DNA of 64,000 bases from Periplaneta americana (lineage: Eukaryota; Arthropoda; Insecta; Blattodea; Blattidae), in the NCBI RefSeq assembly GCF_040183065.1, contig NC_091130.1, forward strand, positions 121,604,914 through 121,668,913, in the 5' to 3' direction. Below the pieces are notes generated by a model. That model worked only from the letters and a program-made list of their open reading frames with translations. It was not told the origin of the DNA and did not search any database. A program made the translations under genes and the position numbers. This document shows, piece after piece, positions 52,940-63,170 of the stretch (positions are counted from its first letter, which is position 1; the number at the start of each line of letters is the position of its first letter).

Positions 52940-54620
52940 CTCATCCGGCCTTAATTAAATATGACCACGAGGATCCGGAAATGAATAGCAAACAAATACA
53001 ATTAATTAAATATGAACAGTGTTATAAAAATAAAGTGTAATAATTAAGCACCCTTGATTATCAATTGTAAAATAAAATCTTAGAAGATGACTAAATTATA
53101 CTGATAAAAAAAGATTTTATTTAAAATTAGCATATCCTTAATTAAGGCCTTCTGAGTGGTATAAATGAAATTGTATAATCTGCAGGGAATCTTTGAGAAT
53201 TTGCGAGATGATTTTTTGAATTTCAAAAGATGATATTGATGATTGTTTTAAAAAATGATATGTAAATTTTGGTAAAGAACTCCGAGCACCAAAAAATAAA
53301 CCTGCCACTGACCAATTGAAGAGAGGGATGTTATACTTGGCACTAAGGTAGGGAATACAAGGTTCATAAATGGCCCTCTTTTCCTGATCAACCTGATGAG
53401 CTTGGTTTAGATCTCTCTCCATGCGTATAGTTGGATCTATGGTAATAGCCTTTTGTTGTTGCCTGTTTATTGCTATTATATCCGCTCTTCTGTGAGAGTC
53501 GTCTTCAGAAATACAGTGGACCTCTTCATGAACTTCCCAACCCTTGTTCCGAAGAAGACAGGCGATAGCTCCACGGACTCTATGATGCCTGTTTTTACGC
53601 AATAACTCTCCTTTCCGACAAAAGTCCAACACGTGGCCAAGAGTTTCTGTCTCGTTGCAGCCTGGTTGACGGCAACGGGTCGTGCTGAAAGCTCTGCCAG
53701 GAACGGAGCGCACTGCAGTAAGGTTGCAGGACATCTTGATTGCATTAATATATTCTGAAGACGACAAATTCCTTTTGGTGCTAACCCATGAATTGGCTCT
53801 TGGATATTCTTCATAGATGACTACACATTTCCCCTTATGAGACAACTGACACCAGGAGTCAAACGATCTCTTTCGCAATTCATCACGTAGATGTATTCCA
53901 GTTGTTCGAGGTGTTATGTTGGCTTCAGGAATTTTCAGGTGTTTGAGAGCAGTTTTATTCTCCTCTTCAAGATTCCTGACAAGAAGGAGATGGTCATCAC
54001 TGACTTCTGAGAGTCGTTTACAGATGTTAAAATGCTGAATATTAGCTTCCCATTCAGCCTTAATAAGCCCTAGGCCACGTACTTTTTTAGAAGGATATAG
54101 CATGTCATTAGGTGTATCATCAGGAAGAGATATCATTTCTTTGACTGCACTTCTAATTACTTTATCCAGACCTTTAAGGAAGCTGTCAGGGAGCTGATCA
54201 AGTGGAGCACATTGCAAAGGATAGATGAGTCCAGGCCATATATATTCATTCACAATCTTCAATTTCTGATCAGGCTTCAGTAATGGAGTTTGTGTAAGAT
54301 TGTTAAGATCACGTGTTAAATTTGTTATAATTTTCTTTTTATCTAAGAATATTTTGTCGCGAAAATCAACTCCCAGATATCGAATTATTTCAGATTTATC
54401 ATCAGTACTATGTATGGCTGATCCATGAAGTGAAATGAGAGCTCCTTTAGTTAAAACACCTCTTTCGAGAATTATACACTTGCTTTTAATAGCGTTAATT
54501 TCAATATTTGATGTCAACATTTGCATCCATGAAATGTGGACCTCACAATTTGTATCCGGTGCCGCAATTATATTCTACAGATACCTTTGTAGACGCTCTT
54601 ATAATTTAACTTTCGACCTC
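52940..54620 (-). mobile_element. RLE-type LINE (R2/R4-like), 5' truncated
   Basis: It comprises the 462-codon ORF (separate entry), a 3' UTR of about 200 bp (53137-52940) ending in ATTTAATTAAGGCCGGATG, and a short 5' remnant. The 3' end meets a TA/GA microsatellite. No 28S rDNA sequence is nearby, so this is not an R2 at its classical site. Confidence 0.72.
53138..54526 (-). CDS. RLE-type LINE polyprotein, C-terminal 462 residues
   Basis: An uninterrupted frame of 462 codons, the second longest in the window. Residues 1-60 resemble the post-palm RT region (KCIILERG...IIRYLGVDFRDK); the catalytic FADD box lies upstream and is lost. Residues 285-303 form a zinc finger, C-x4-C-x7-H-x4-C (CRQPGC...LGHVLDFC). 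Residues 346-364 (HRRADIIAINR...ITIDPT) fit the restriction-like endonuclease pattern R..(P)D....D, with Ala for the usual Pro. This finger-plus-RLE order is known from R2, R4/Dong, NeSL and CRE-type LINEs; the clade is not resolved. Any start codon here is arbitrary because the copy is 5' truncated. Confidence 0.8.
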   Translation of the reverse strand: MQMLTSNIEINAIKSKCIILERGVLTKGALISLHGSAIHSTDDKSEIIRYLGVDFRDKIFLDKKKIITNLTRDLNNLTQTPLLKPDQKLKIVNEYIWPGLIYPLQCAPLDQLPDSFLKGLDKVIRSAVKEMISLPDDTPNDMLYPSKKVRGLGLIKAEWEANIQHFNICKRLSEVSDDHLLLVRNLEEENKTALKHLKIPEANITPRTTGIHLRDELRKRSFDSWCQLSHKGKCVVIYEEYPRANSWVSTKRNLSSSEYINAIKMSCNLTAVRSVPGRAFSTTRCRQPGCNETETLGHVLDFCRKGELLRKNRHHRVRGAIACLLRNKGWEVHEEVHCISEDDSHRRADIIAINRQQQKAITIDPTIRMERDLNQAHQVDQEKRAIYEPCIPYLSAKYNIPLFNWSVAGLFFGARSSLPKFTYHFLKQSSISSFEIQKIISQILKDSLQIIQFHLYHSEGLN

Positions 54621-54632
54621 ATTTAAATCACT

Positions 54633-55195
54633 AAAAATTGACACTTTTACGACTCTGTTTTTGCTTCTCAGTATACTTATATCGAACACACACTGTTTCT
54701 AATAATACTTCTTACTAAAACATACTACTCCATTGTCCAATATATTCGTTACCATGTCTGTTTCTTGTGTACATTTAATTTTCCGATCTCACTAATTTTC
54801 TACATATTACACCTCACTATCCTAGCTAACCTCCCCCGCCATACTCCTCACCTATTTTCATTATCTCTATCGTTTTACTTAACTTCCTATTACACTACTC
54901 TAATTCATTCAAAATTGACACTTTTATCATTTCGTTCTAGATTTTCAGTTCACTTAGGCTATATCCAACCCACACTGTTTCTACTAATACTTGTTACTAA
55001 AATATATTACACCATTGTCCAATATGTTAGTTGTTATGTCTATTTCTTGTGTACATTTCATCTTCAGATCTCATGCATTTTCTTCACATTATATTTTGCT
55101 ATCCTAGATAGTCTCCTCCACCATACTCCTTACCTATTTTCATTACTTCTATTGTCTTATCTAACTTCCTATTACACTCCTCTAATTCATATTTC
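54633..55195. repeat. Diverged tandem duplication, unit 277 bp
   Basis: AATTGACACTTTTA recurs at a 277-bp offset (54638, 54915). The two units align throughout, for example CATTGTCCAATATRTTMGTT and CTTCCTATTACACTMCTCTA. Older than the 261-bp duplication at 21.4 kb, judging from substitutions. Confidence 0.85.
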
Positions 55196-55395
55196 AATTT
55201 ACTTACTAAGTCCTTAGTCGTCTCTTCCTTAGCCGTCTCTGAACCAGAAACATCCACTTCACCCTTTTCTGTTATAAACTCGTCATTATTTTTCTTCACT
55301 TCACTTCTCACCATTTCAGCTCTTGCACTCACAGAAACAATTTCACTTCTCCTCTCGACACTGACCTTCCTTCCCGCTACCTCTTCCTGATCACT
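55099..55395 (-). other. Open minus-strand stretch of unknown nature
   Basis: From about 55395 to 55099 the minus strand is open and rich in Glu/Lys/Val: VAGRKVSVERRSEIVSVSAR, EVKKNNDEFITEKGEVD, then LKYELEECNRKLDKTIEVMK. The last part could form a coiled coil. No in-frame ATG lies at its start, and it abuts a LINE fragment upstream. It may be an ORF1-like or N-terminal piece of a retroelement; I do not recognise it. Confidence 0.35.
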
Positions 55396-56240
55396 TTCAG
55401 CACCATTCTTTCTTCACCCACTCTTTCCAACACAGCTTCATTTTTATTCTGTCTATTTCACACGCTCCATTTTTCTCCATATCCACATCTCAAATGCTTT
55501 TAGTGGCTTCTCTTCACTTCGTAGTAATGTTCATGTTTCTGTCCCATAAAATGCCACACACCATACAAAGCATTTCACTAGCCTCTTCCTTAGTAATATT
55601 TCCAGATCCTGCAGAAGATGCTCCTTTTTCTATTTAAAGCTTCCTTTGTCATTGATATCCTCCTTTTGACCTCGTGGCAGCAGTTCATGTTATTGCTTAT
55701 AGTACACTTTAAGTATTTAAAGTTGACCTCTTGTTCTACTGCCTCTTATCGAATTCGCAAGTTTGTGTTCTTTATTTTTCTTCCGATAACCATGGTCTTG
55801 GATTTGTTTGCATTTATCTTCATCCTATACTGCTCACAGTTGTCATTTAGCTCCTTAGTATCATATCGTCTTCTCCTAACACCATATCATCAGCGAATTT
55901 CATGCAGTTTATTCTTCTTCCTCTAGTATAAATCTTCCCATATTCTGAAAACAGTAAAGTTCTTCATTAAATCTTCCAAGTAGATGTTGAGCAGATTAGG
56001 CGATAAAGGGCATCCTTATTGTGCTTCTCTTCCTCTTTCACTTCCTTCTGACATTTCTTCTCCTATCCTGATTTCAACTCCTTTGATTCGTATAAATATT
56101 ACTGAACAACCTCCTCTCGTTACAATCCACATCAATTTTCTTTAGAATCTCCATAAGTTTCCTCCAATCCCTTCTTTCAAGTGGCGTTTCCAGGTCCACA
56201 AATGCTTTAAACAGTCCTTTATGCTCCAGTAGGCAAAATG
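55396..56240 (-). pseudogene. RTE-like family B LINE, RT to C-terminus, decayed
   Basis: Minus strand, several frames: GLFKAFVDLETPLERRDWRK (RT palm), then IYTNQRS, EDLM-like, FADD-region remnants near 55885 (MIWC) and KINANKSKTMVI-like sequence. KPLKAFEMWIW and EAVLERVGEERMVLKVIRKR follow, where it is cut at about 55396. The last block matches 35755-35830. Multiple stops and shifts. Confidence 0.72.
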
Positions 56241-56715
56241 AAGGATTATTCTAAGAGTCGAGTTTTTCCATTCCTCTAATTTCTGGAATATTTTGATCTA
56301 AGAATCACATGGTAAAACTCGACGGTCTGATGTCGGGATGATTCCTTCTACATGTAAGACAACGTAGGACGCTTTATTGAAAATAGACGTATCTTTAGAC
56401 GGGATTCTTATTCACGACTGTAGCTTTCACTCGTCGATATGAACCACTGTACCACTTATAATATTTGTTTTTTTTTCACGATCGTTTTTTCTGTATTTAC
56501 AGCTATTGTTATTAGGGCTTGAAAGTTATAATTCCCACAAAGAAACTTATGGCTAGGGAAACCACTCTTCGTAACGTAAAACTTTAGTGAAATAGATCCA
56601 TTACAGTACACTTATTGTTATTTAGTTACTACTACACTGCAATTTTGCGATGTCTTTGAAATAATATTGCTCTAAATTTTAAATGCAAAATATATTTTAT
56701 TTGCAATTTTAAACA
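56241..56715. other. AT-rich intergenic DNA, no feature recognised
   Basis: No coding signature seen. Confidence 0.5.
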
Positions 56716-56717
56716 TA

Positions 56718-57752
56718 CACTAATGTTTGTGGAAATTGCAACATCAAGAATGATACATGTGACTGAAATGAAATTGATACCACAGATTAGGTACATGACA
56801 ATACACAAATCATTAGAATGGCAGAACTGTACCTGATCTGTGACCGTGAAATTTCAGTATGGTATGAAGCCTCCATGCGCTGCAATCAGAGCCTCTAAGC
56901 GCTCTGGGATGGAATCAAAGAGGACCTGGATATGTTTTTGGGGAATCTCCCTCCCGCAGTTTGTATGCGAGTCCACAAAGCGTCAAGAGTGGGTGCTGGA
57001 GGACAATGACGAACAAGTTGTCGACCAACCATATTCCAGACATGTTCGATGGGCGACATGTCTGGAGAACGTGCAGGCCAGGTAAGCAGTGATACCCGCA
57101 GTTCTTCGAAGAAGGCTTGCACAATCCTCGCCTCATGTGGCCGGGCATAGTCCTGCTGAAATATGGCATGTGAAGTTGCCAGAAGGAGGGCAGTACCTCG
57201 GGCTCTAAAACCTCTCTAATGTAGCGGTTGCTGTTCAGATTGCCCTGAATACGTAAAAGGCGAGATCGCATATTGTATCCAATGGCGCCCCAAACCATGA
57301 CACTAGGCGTTTGTTCGCTATGCCCCTCAACAATACAGGCTCTCAGATTGCGTTCACCATGGTAGCGTGTAATACGTACAAGTTAAAGCGGGACTAGTCC
57401 GAAAACACTATATTTTGCTACTCAGCACGAAATGTTACGTTATGACAAACCTGCTTCCCGGAGAACAACCCTTCTACTCCGTTCCAACTCACTCACGTGC
57501 TGATATTGCGCCCATCCATGTCAACGAGGCATATCTGTATTAGCTTTCACGTTTACATTTTGTTTGGAAGCACTAAGCAAGGCCTTGCTCACCTTGGTGG
57601 TGACACAAGAGACGTCACTTTTGGACCTATGTGTACGCCATCTCTCTAGAAGCGTAATAAATTATTGGTGATTAACTGTTCTACACATCTCCCGAGTTTG
57701 GAGTCGTTTGGGCCAATCATTCTGGGTGTTGCACTTTTCATAAACAGTAGTG
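56718..57752 (-). mobile_element. Tc1-type transposon, full length but defective, 1035 bp
   Basis: Inverted ends of about 35 bp (CACTAMTGTTTRTGRAAAKT...CAACA...AGAATG) are flanked by TA at 56716-56717 and 57753-57754. Length and one-gene layout match a complete Tc1-like element. The transposase gene runs on the minus strand. Confidence 0.9.
56840..57420 (-). pseudogene. Tc1-like transposase (DD34E), frameshifted
   Basis: From high to low coordinates: VFSD-stop-SRFNL (second catalytic Asp kept, Glu codon of the DESRF box now TAG), a shifted RYHGERNLRACIVEGHSEQT, and MVWGAIGYNMRSRLLRIQGN. Then comes FQQD.ARPHE-equivalent sequence at 57160-57125, and, one frame over, ARIVQAFFEELRVSLLTWPA with RSPDMSPIEHVWNMVGRQLV (catalytic Glu in IEH). 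It ends in LDALWTRIQTAGG and a shifted tail to about 56840. At least three frameshifts and one nonsense change. The N-terminal DNA-binding part above 57420 is poorly preserved. Confidence 0.88.
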
Positions 57753-57921
57753 TATTTTATTTGAAATTTTAAAAATTATATGATCGTAAAACTTTTTGTA
57801 CACTACGATTGTGAAGTGCATGAACAAATATGGGAAATTAAAAAACGAGAACTCTTTTTTCAAATTGTCGAGTTTTTGAAAAGCACTTCTCAATATTGTA
57901 CTGTAATATAGGACTACCACA

Positions 57922-58097
57922 GTCTAGTATATACAGTCACGAAGGTCAATACGTAGTAAATATGCATCCACAGACAGTTCCTAACCACTAGGATCGCTAA
58001 TATCGCCCTATTACAGACAATGCGAAATAGCACCGGCACAGTCTATTGTTTCTAGCACCCTCGCAACTCAAGCTTCGTGACTGTGTATACTAGACTG
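57922..58097. mobile_element. MITE with 24-bp inverted repeats, 176 bp
   Basis: AGTCTAGTATAYACAGTCAC+GAAG occurs at 57922-57945 and inverted at 58074-58097, with one mismatch. Flanks read CCAC and TGTT, so no clear duplication. Non-coding. Confidence 0.75.
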
Positions 58098-58960
58098 TTG
58101 TACTACTTTGTCTCGGACAGAAAGCCATTGAATAGAGAAAAGATTACAGAATAGTATCACACTCCTGTTTTTTTTAGCGAAAAACGGTATTTTATCGTTG
58201 TAGTGACTGCATATGTTATTCATCTCTGAATTTGAATTTATCAAGAGATTATTGACGTTTGGTAAAATTGGTGTCAGTTGGAAATTCTCTTAAGTGCAAT
58301 AAAGATAATTATACGGTTCGAAAATTGTCTACATTTTTAGCGCCACTAGTTCAGTTTCTGGATTTCCTCTGTGACCTTTGTCCCTCATCTGTTTTAATTT
58401 AACCCAAGCGGCCAATGTTGTCGCGTTACCATGGTGACAAACGAGATGTAATGTGGAATTTGATGCACGAGTAATAATACGAACTACATTCGCTTGTGCC
58501 AGATCGAAAAGCGATCAAACGACATATACGTTTCTCTGTGCTAATACTATTTAATATTTCAAATATTTCGTCTTTGATGTTCATAACAACAGATTATTTC
58601 CTGTTTATTTATAAAAATTGAAATAGTATCTGAGAAATTTTAAAATATACTCTTTTTTTTATTATTTTAACGATGAACGAACTTTCTGATAAACATATAT
58701 ATTTTTGTGCTCCAGGAATGCAATAAAGGATTTTCTGTCCTTTTTTTATAGCTGACAGCGATATCTTTCACTGTATGGAATTGTAATTCCGAGTTCGGTA
58801 TTGAGAATTCCTCATTTCATGTACTGTAATGAAAAACCTAACAAGCAGGCATACATTGCTTTTAATTATGATTGATTTTCTACATTCCTAATCAAGCGTA
58901 ACTGAATGAATGCCAATGTTAACAATGCTCTTGTAAAGACGAATTGTGATCTGAAAACAA
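58098..58960. other. AT-rich intergenic DNA, no feature recognised
   Basis: No coding signature, tandem unit or inverted ends seen. Confidence 0.5.
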
Positions 58961-58964
58961 TGTT

Positions 58965-59664
58965 TTCCTGCCAGTCTTTTTTTTTTGTACGTATATTATT
59001 TTAGTACAGTTATAGTCGTAAACATTACAGAAAACTTTGAGTTTTAAAACCACAGAAAACTGATAACATTAATAAATAGATCTACACAACATTCATCAAC
59101 TCTCTAATTTCTACTAACATAAAAAGTAAAATGTGAATTATTGTATACGCATACAGGGTGGATGTTAACCTCTGCACCAAAATAAAACTGGTAATAAATT
59201 ATTAGGAGAAATTTGAAAAATCTAAATAAGTTTTTTCTCTAACAATGGCCGTTTTAGAGGAAATCCTTACGTTTTTCTTGCAGTCCTTTTTCATGTACGT
59301 ATGTTATTTCAGTGCACCCATACTCTTAAATATTACAGAAAACATTTAGATTTAAAATCAGTAATATCTGATAGCACGTTGGGCGAATCGAGAAATGCAT
59401 ATAGAGTGTTAGTTGGGAGGCCGGAGGGAAAAAGACCTTTGGGGAGGCCGAGACGTAGATGAGAGAATAATATTAAAATGGTTTTGAGGGAGGTGAGATA
59501 TGATGGTAGAGACTGGATTAATCTTGCTCAGGATAGGGACCGATGGCGGGCTTATGTGAGGGCGGCAATGAACCTCCGGGTTCCTTTAAAGCCAGTAGGT
59601 AAGTAATATCTGATAGCATTAATAAACATATCTATAGAATATTCATCAACTCTACAAGAAACTA

Positions 59665-59665
<1 letters not shown>
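58965..59665 (+). repeat. Direct duplication of a roughly 150-bp segment
   Basis: 58965-59115 (CCAGTC, GTACGTATATTATTT, ATTACAGAAAAC, CTGATAACATTAATAAA, TTCATCAACTCT) recurs at about 59265-59376, continuing at 59619-59665. The second copy is interrupted by a LINE fragment (59377-59601). The first copy therefore shows the uninterrupted sequence. Confidence 0.8.
59377..59601 (+). mobile_element. RTE-like family A LINE, short 5'-truncated copy with TSD
   Basis: The 225-bp fragment reads GESRNAYRVLVGRPEGKRPL, GRPRR, then RDWINLAQDRDRWRAYVRAA MNLRVP-type sequence and ends AAAGCCAGTAGGTAA. It is flanked by a 17-bp duplication AGTAATATCTGATAGCA (59360-59376, 59602-59618). Little divergence from the consensus of the other copies suggests a relatively young insertion. 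Confidence 0.9.
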
Positions 59666-59670
<5 letters not shown>

Positions 59671-59700
<30 letters not shown>

Positions 59701-59737
59701 TGTATGTATGTATGTATGTATGTATGTATGTATGTAT
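59671..59737. repeat. (TATG)n microsatellite 1
   Basis: About 16 TATG units, directly followed by the 3' end of a minus-strand LINE. Confidence 0.95.
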
Positions 59738-60212
59738 TTTTTTTGTCTTTACTGAACAACATGGTCCATTACATAAGTAATACTACATGTCTGTTTGCGC
59801 ATAGAAAAATTACTATTTCCTTACAATCAGAGATGAGACAGTGTGTCATAATTCTATATGGTCTTTATAATGATATTTACTATTCTCCATATTTGTGTTT
59901 CCGTATTGCTACACACTTTGCCTACTTTCTAAATCTACCTCTCGTATGAATTTACAATATTCCTTTAAGTATTTGGAAATGAGATCAGGTCTGTTTGGTG
60001 GCCACCTTCCTCCTTTGGAATTTATGATCCTTTCCAGTTTGTTTCGGGCAGTGTTGTACTTCGTGCACTCGAGTAAAATATGGTCTACCGTTTCGTCACC
60101 GTTATTGCAACTGCATGTTGAGTATTGTACAATGTGAAATCTATGATAATATGAATAGATTCTTCCATGAACAGTTAGCATGGTTGTAAGTACACCTGAA
60201 AGAAGTATGTTT
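59738..60212 (-). pseudogene. R1/LOA-like LINE, C-terminus plus 3' UTR, copy 1
   Basis: The minus strand is open from about 60205 to 59909: VLTTMLTVHGRIYSYYHRFH, CSCNNGDETVDHILLECTKY and GGRWPPNRPDLISKYLKEY. It carries the same C-x-C-x8-H-x4-C finger as the long copy but only about half identical residues, so it is a different subfamily. The 170-bp 3' UTR ends in GTTGTTCAGTAAAGACAAAA next to the (CATA)n strand of the microsatellite. The 5' truncation point lies against the next (TATG)n tract. Confidence 0.85.
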
Positions 60213-60288
60213 AGTATGTATGTATGTATGTATGTATGTATGTATGTATGTATGTATGTATGTATGTATGTATGTATGTATGTATGTT
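60213..60288. repeat. (TATG)n microsatellite 2
   Basis: About 19 TATG units with one TTATG irregularity near the LINE 3' junction. Confidence 0.95.
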
Positions 60289-60741
60289 ATGTATGTTTGT
60301 ATTTTTTTATTGGACAGCATGTTCCATTACAAGATTAGTAATACTATATGCCTTGTTGATCATTCAATACAATTCTAAATTACTATTAGATAATCACTAT
60401 TAGATAAATGTCACATATGGCTTCACTGTTCTTTGGATCTGGTTCACAATTATCTAGTTCACTTCCCATTTATGTTTATACTTAATACACTTCTATATCG
60501 CTAGTATTACTAAGAGATGAGTATTATATAGTTACACAATTTTCACTATGGCTACTGACTGCACTTGTCATATTGTTATTACACTACTGTATACACTATT
60601 TACAACTCTTTTTCTTTCTTTGCTCTCTTCTTCTTTTTGGGGTTATAGCTTTTCTAAATTTACAGATTGAACAAATTCTATGTATTGTTTCTTATATTTA
60701 AGTATTAGTTCACTCAATGTGTTGGTCCACTGACCACCTAG
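60289..60741 (-). pseudogene. R1/LOA-like LINE, extreme C-terminus plus 3' UTR, copy 2
   Basis: The minus strand opens directly from (CATA)n into GGQWTNTLSELILKYKKQY, IEFVQSVNLEKL and a stop (60643). A 350-bp 3' UTR ends ATGGAACATGCTGTCCAATA at the second microsatellite. Only the last 33 residues of the ORF are present. Confidence 0.85.
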
Positions 60742-60828
60742 ATGTATGTATGTATGTATGTATGTATGTATGTATGTATGTATGTATGTATGTATGTATG
60801 TATGTATGTATGTATGTATGTATGTATT
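60742..60828. repeat. (TATG)n microsatellite 3
   Basis: About 21 TATG units between LINE copies 2 and 3. Confidence 0.95.
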
Positions 60829-63170
60829 CCTTTTTTGAGCAGCATGTTCCATTACAAATGGAAAGTAATACTACATGCCTAGGTTTACCTTCAAGTACAT
60901 AATCCATTTACATTATATATTATTATGTTGCCATTCTAGATTAAATATGGACTAGTGTAGTTCATCTAGTATGTGTAACTGCCAAGATAATATTGGTACT
61001 TCTTAATCTAACTTATTTTCCTATTCCTAACCTATGAAGTACAAGAATCTATTTACATATTCTAGCATTAAAATATTTACAGTATTTACATATTTACTAT
61101 CTCTTGATCAGCCTATTTTCAGATAAATTATACCCTCTAATATTGTAGCTTATTTACAGAATGTAAGTAACCTATTTTTGACCCTTATCACTTAATTCTG
61201 ACTTTTAACCTATCTTCCCAAATAACTTATCCTTATATACTAGCCAGCCTACTGTAGTTGTTCAAAGTCTATACTATTTGCAAACTTTATAAAATATTTT
61301 ACATAACTTTTCACTAATTTTGTCTTGTCCACAGGCCACTTTCCACCACATTTATGTATAGACTGGATTAGTGTTCTTCTTTCCTTTCCTAATTTCGTAC
61401 AGTCATAAATGATATGATCCACTGTCTGATCCCCATCCCCACAGACACATGTCGCACTATTCTTGATTTTAAATCGATGAAAATATGCGTTGAGTCTTCC
61501 ATGTCCGGTCAACAGAGTCGTCAAGTTAGGAGTTACTTCTATCTTCAATTTCAGTCTATCTTGGACACTAGGGAAGAACGCCTTGGTTAGAGTACCTTTG
61601 GAAGTAGTTGACCATTCACTTTCCCATTTTCCTTTGGATATGACCGCTAGCTGGTTCCTTACTTCACTCATCGGGACCTTGTCGTAACAGATCTGTAGAT
61701 CGACGTCACTCGCTGCCTGCTTCGCTAGACGATCTGCCAGTTCGTTACCGTAGTTCCCCACATGAGCCTTGACCCATCCGAAGTCCACTAGCCATCTGTC
61801 GTTCTCCACCAGCCGTAGATTCGTTCGGATGCCTTCAATTAGGTTGTTGTGGTTGCTTCCATTCCTTAGAGAGTCCAGAGTAATTTTACTATCAGTGTAG
61901 ATGGCTATTCGTCTTTCGTCTAATGGTCTTTCACCTATTGTTCTTAGTCGTTTTATATTGTCTAACGCTTTCATGATAGCAAGTTGTTCAGCTTGGTTAT
62001 TTGAACATTTATTGTCTAATCTGAATCTTAGTTGTTGGATTAGTTCATTACTCTGAAATATTGCTACTCCTGCTCCATCTCCACGTTCACTTTTACTGTC
62101 ATCCGTGTATATTTCATACGTATATTCTGTATTTTGTTCTGTTTCTTTTATGTCGATGAGTTCTGCAGGGTGTGTCCAGTTCTTGTGCTGTATTATGTAG
62201 TCAAGATTTAGACCATCGTACTTATGTCTTGTTTTTGCAAAGTACAAGTTTACTATTTCCTCTATCTTGAACAAAATGGGAGTGAGTCCAGTAACAACGC
62301 ATAATGCTTCATATGAGGTGGTTCGAAATGCCTTTGCAATACGTATGTTTATTAGCCTCTGCACTTGGTTCAGTTTTTTGACGTTGTAATTCCTCTCCAA
62401 GGCATCTATCCAAACAGGAGCCCCATACGATAACAAGGGCAGGATTGCACCTTTATATATGGTTCTTAATGCTTTGTGTTTAAGACCCCAATTTATCTTG
62501 GCGGTTTTGGAAAGGGCATTAATCAGGCTTGTGCATCTTTCTGTTACATATTTAATATGTTCGTTGAATCTAAATCTCTTGTCAATGATAATTCCAAGAT
62601 ATTTAATCTTGTCGGTTTGTTGTAGTTCCTTGTTGTTGAGAAAGATGTGTATATCTTTTTGTTCCCTTCGTTTCCTTCGTGTTATTAGCATCGTCTTCGA
62701 CTTCTGCTCATTAAATTTGGTTTTGTTCTTTATAGCCCATGCTGCTATCTTTTTCATTTCAAGATTGGCATAATTTTCAGCTTCCAGAATCGTTTTCCCC
62801 CTTGTTATCACGATGAGGTCATCTGCGAATGCTATAACCTTTGTTTTTGCGGTGTACTCTAGGCTGAGTAATGAGTCGTACTGTGTATTCCAGAATCCCG
62901 GTCCGCAGCACGATCCTTGAGGGCAGCCTTTACTTACTTTCTTCTCGAGTTTGATGTTGTTTGCCGCTAATATTGCTGCTCTTTGGCTGAAATAATTATC
63001 TGTGAGTTTGTACAAGTTACGTGGACAATGGAATTTCCTCAAAGCTTGCATGATACTCGGCCACCAAGCTGAATCGAAGGCACCCTGGATGTCAAGACTA
63101 ACAAGCACCAAGTACTGGTTTTGCCTTAGACTTTCTTCTACACAATCTTTTAGTGCCATTGCAGCGTCCA
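60829..63170 (-). mobile_element. R1/LOA-like LINE, copy 3, 5' truncated at microsatellite
   Basis: The long ORF (separate entry) is followed by a 420-bp 3' UTR that ends TGGAACATGCTGCTCAAAAA GGAATA-type sequence against (CATA)n. The 5' end is cut within the RT domain exactly at another (TATG)n tract. 3' UTR similarity to copies 1 and 2 (GCATGTTCCATTACAA...AGTAATACTACATG on the plus strand) shows one family. Confidence 0.9.

Noticed and set aside
52940-54526. A true rDNA-specific R2 element
   Set aside because: The finger and endonuclease order fits R2-like LINEs, but no 28S sequence flanks it and the RT core needed to place the clade is missing.
54765-55217. A 150-codon plus-strand membrane protein
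   Set aside because: It runs through the diverged 277-bp tandem duplication, has no domain, and the opposite strand fits retroelement-like sequence better.
59159-59200. A complete mariner-type element starting ACAGGGTGGATG
   Set aside because: Only one end is visible. The same applies to 31179 and 52748, so no element boundaries can be drawn.
60643-60907. His/Tyr-rich proteins (repeated TYIH or YVCM)
   Set aside because: They are (TATG)n microsatellites read on both strands. Only the LINE C-terminus adjoining them is real coding sequence.
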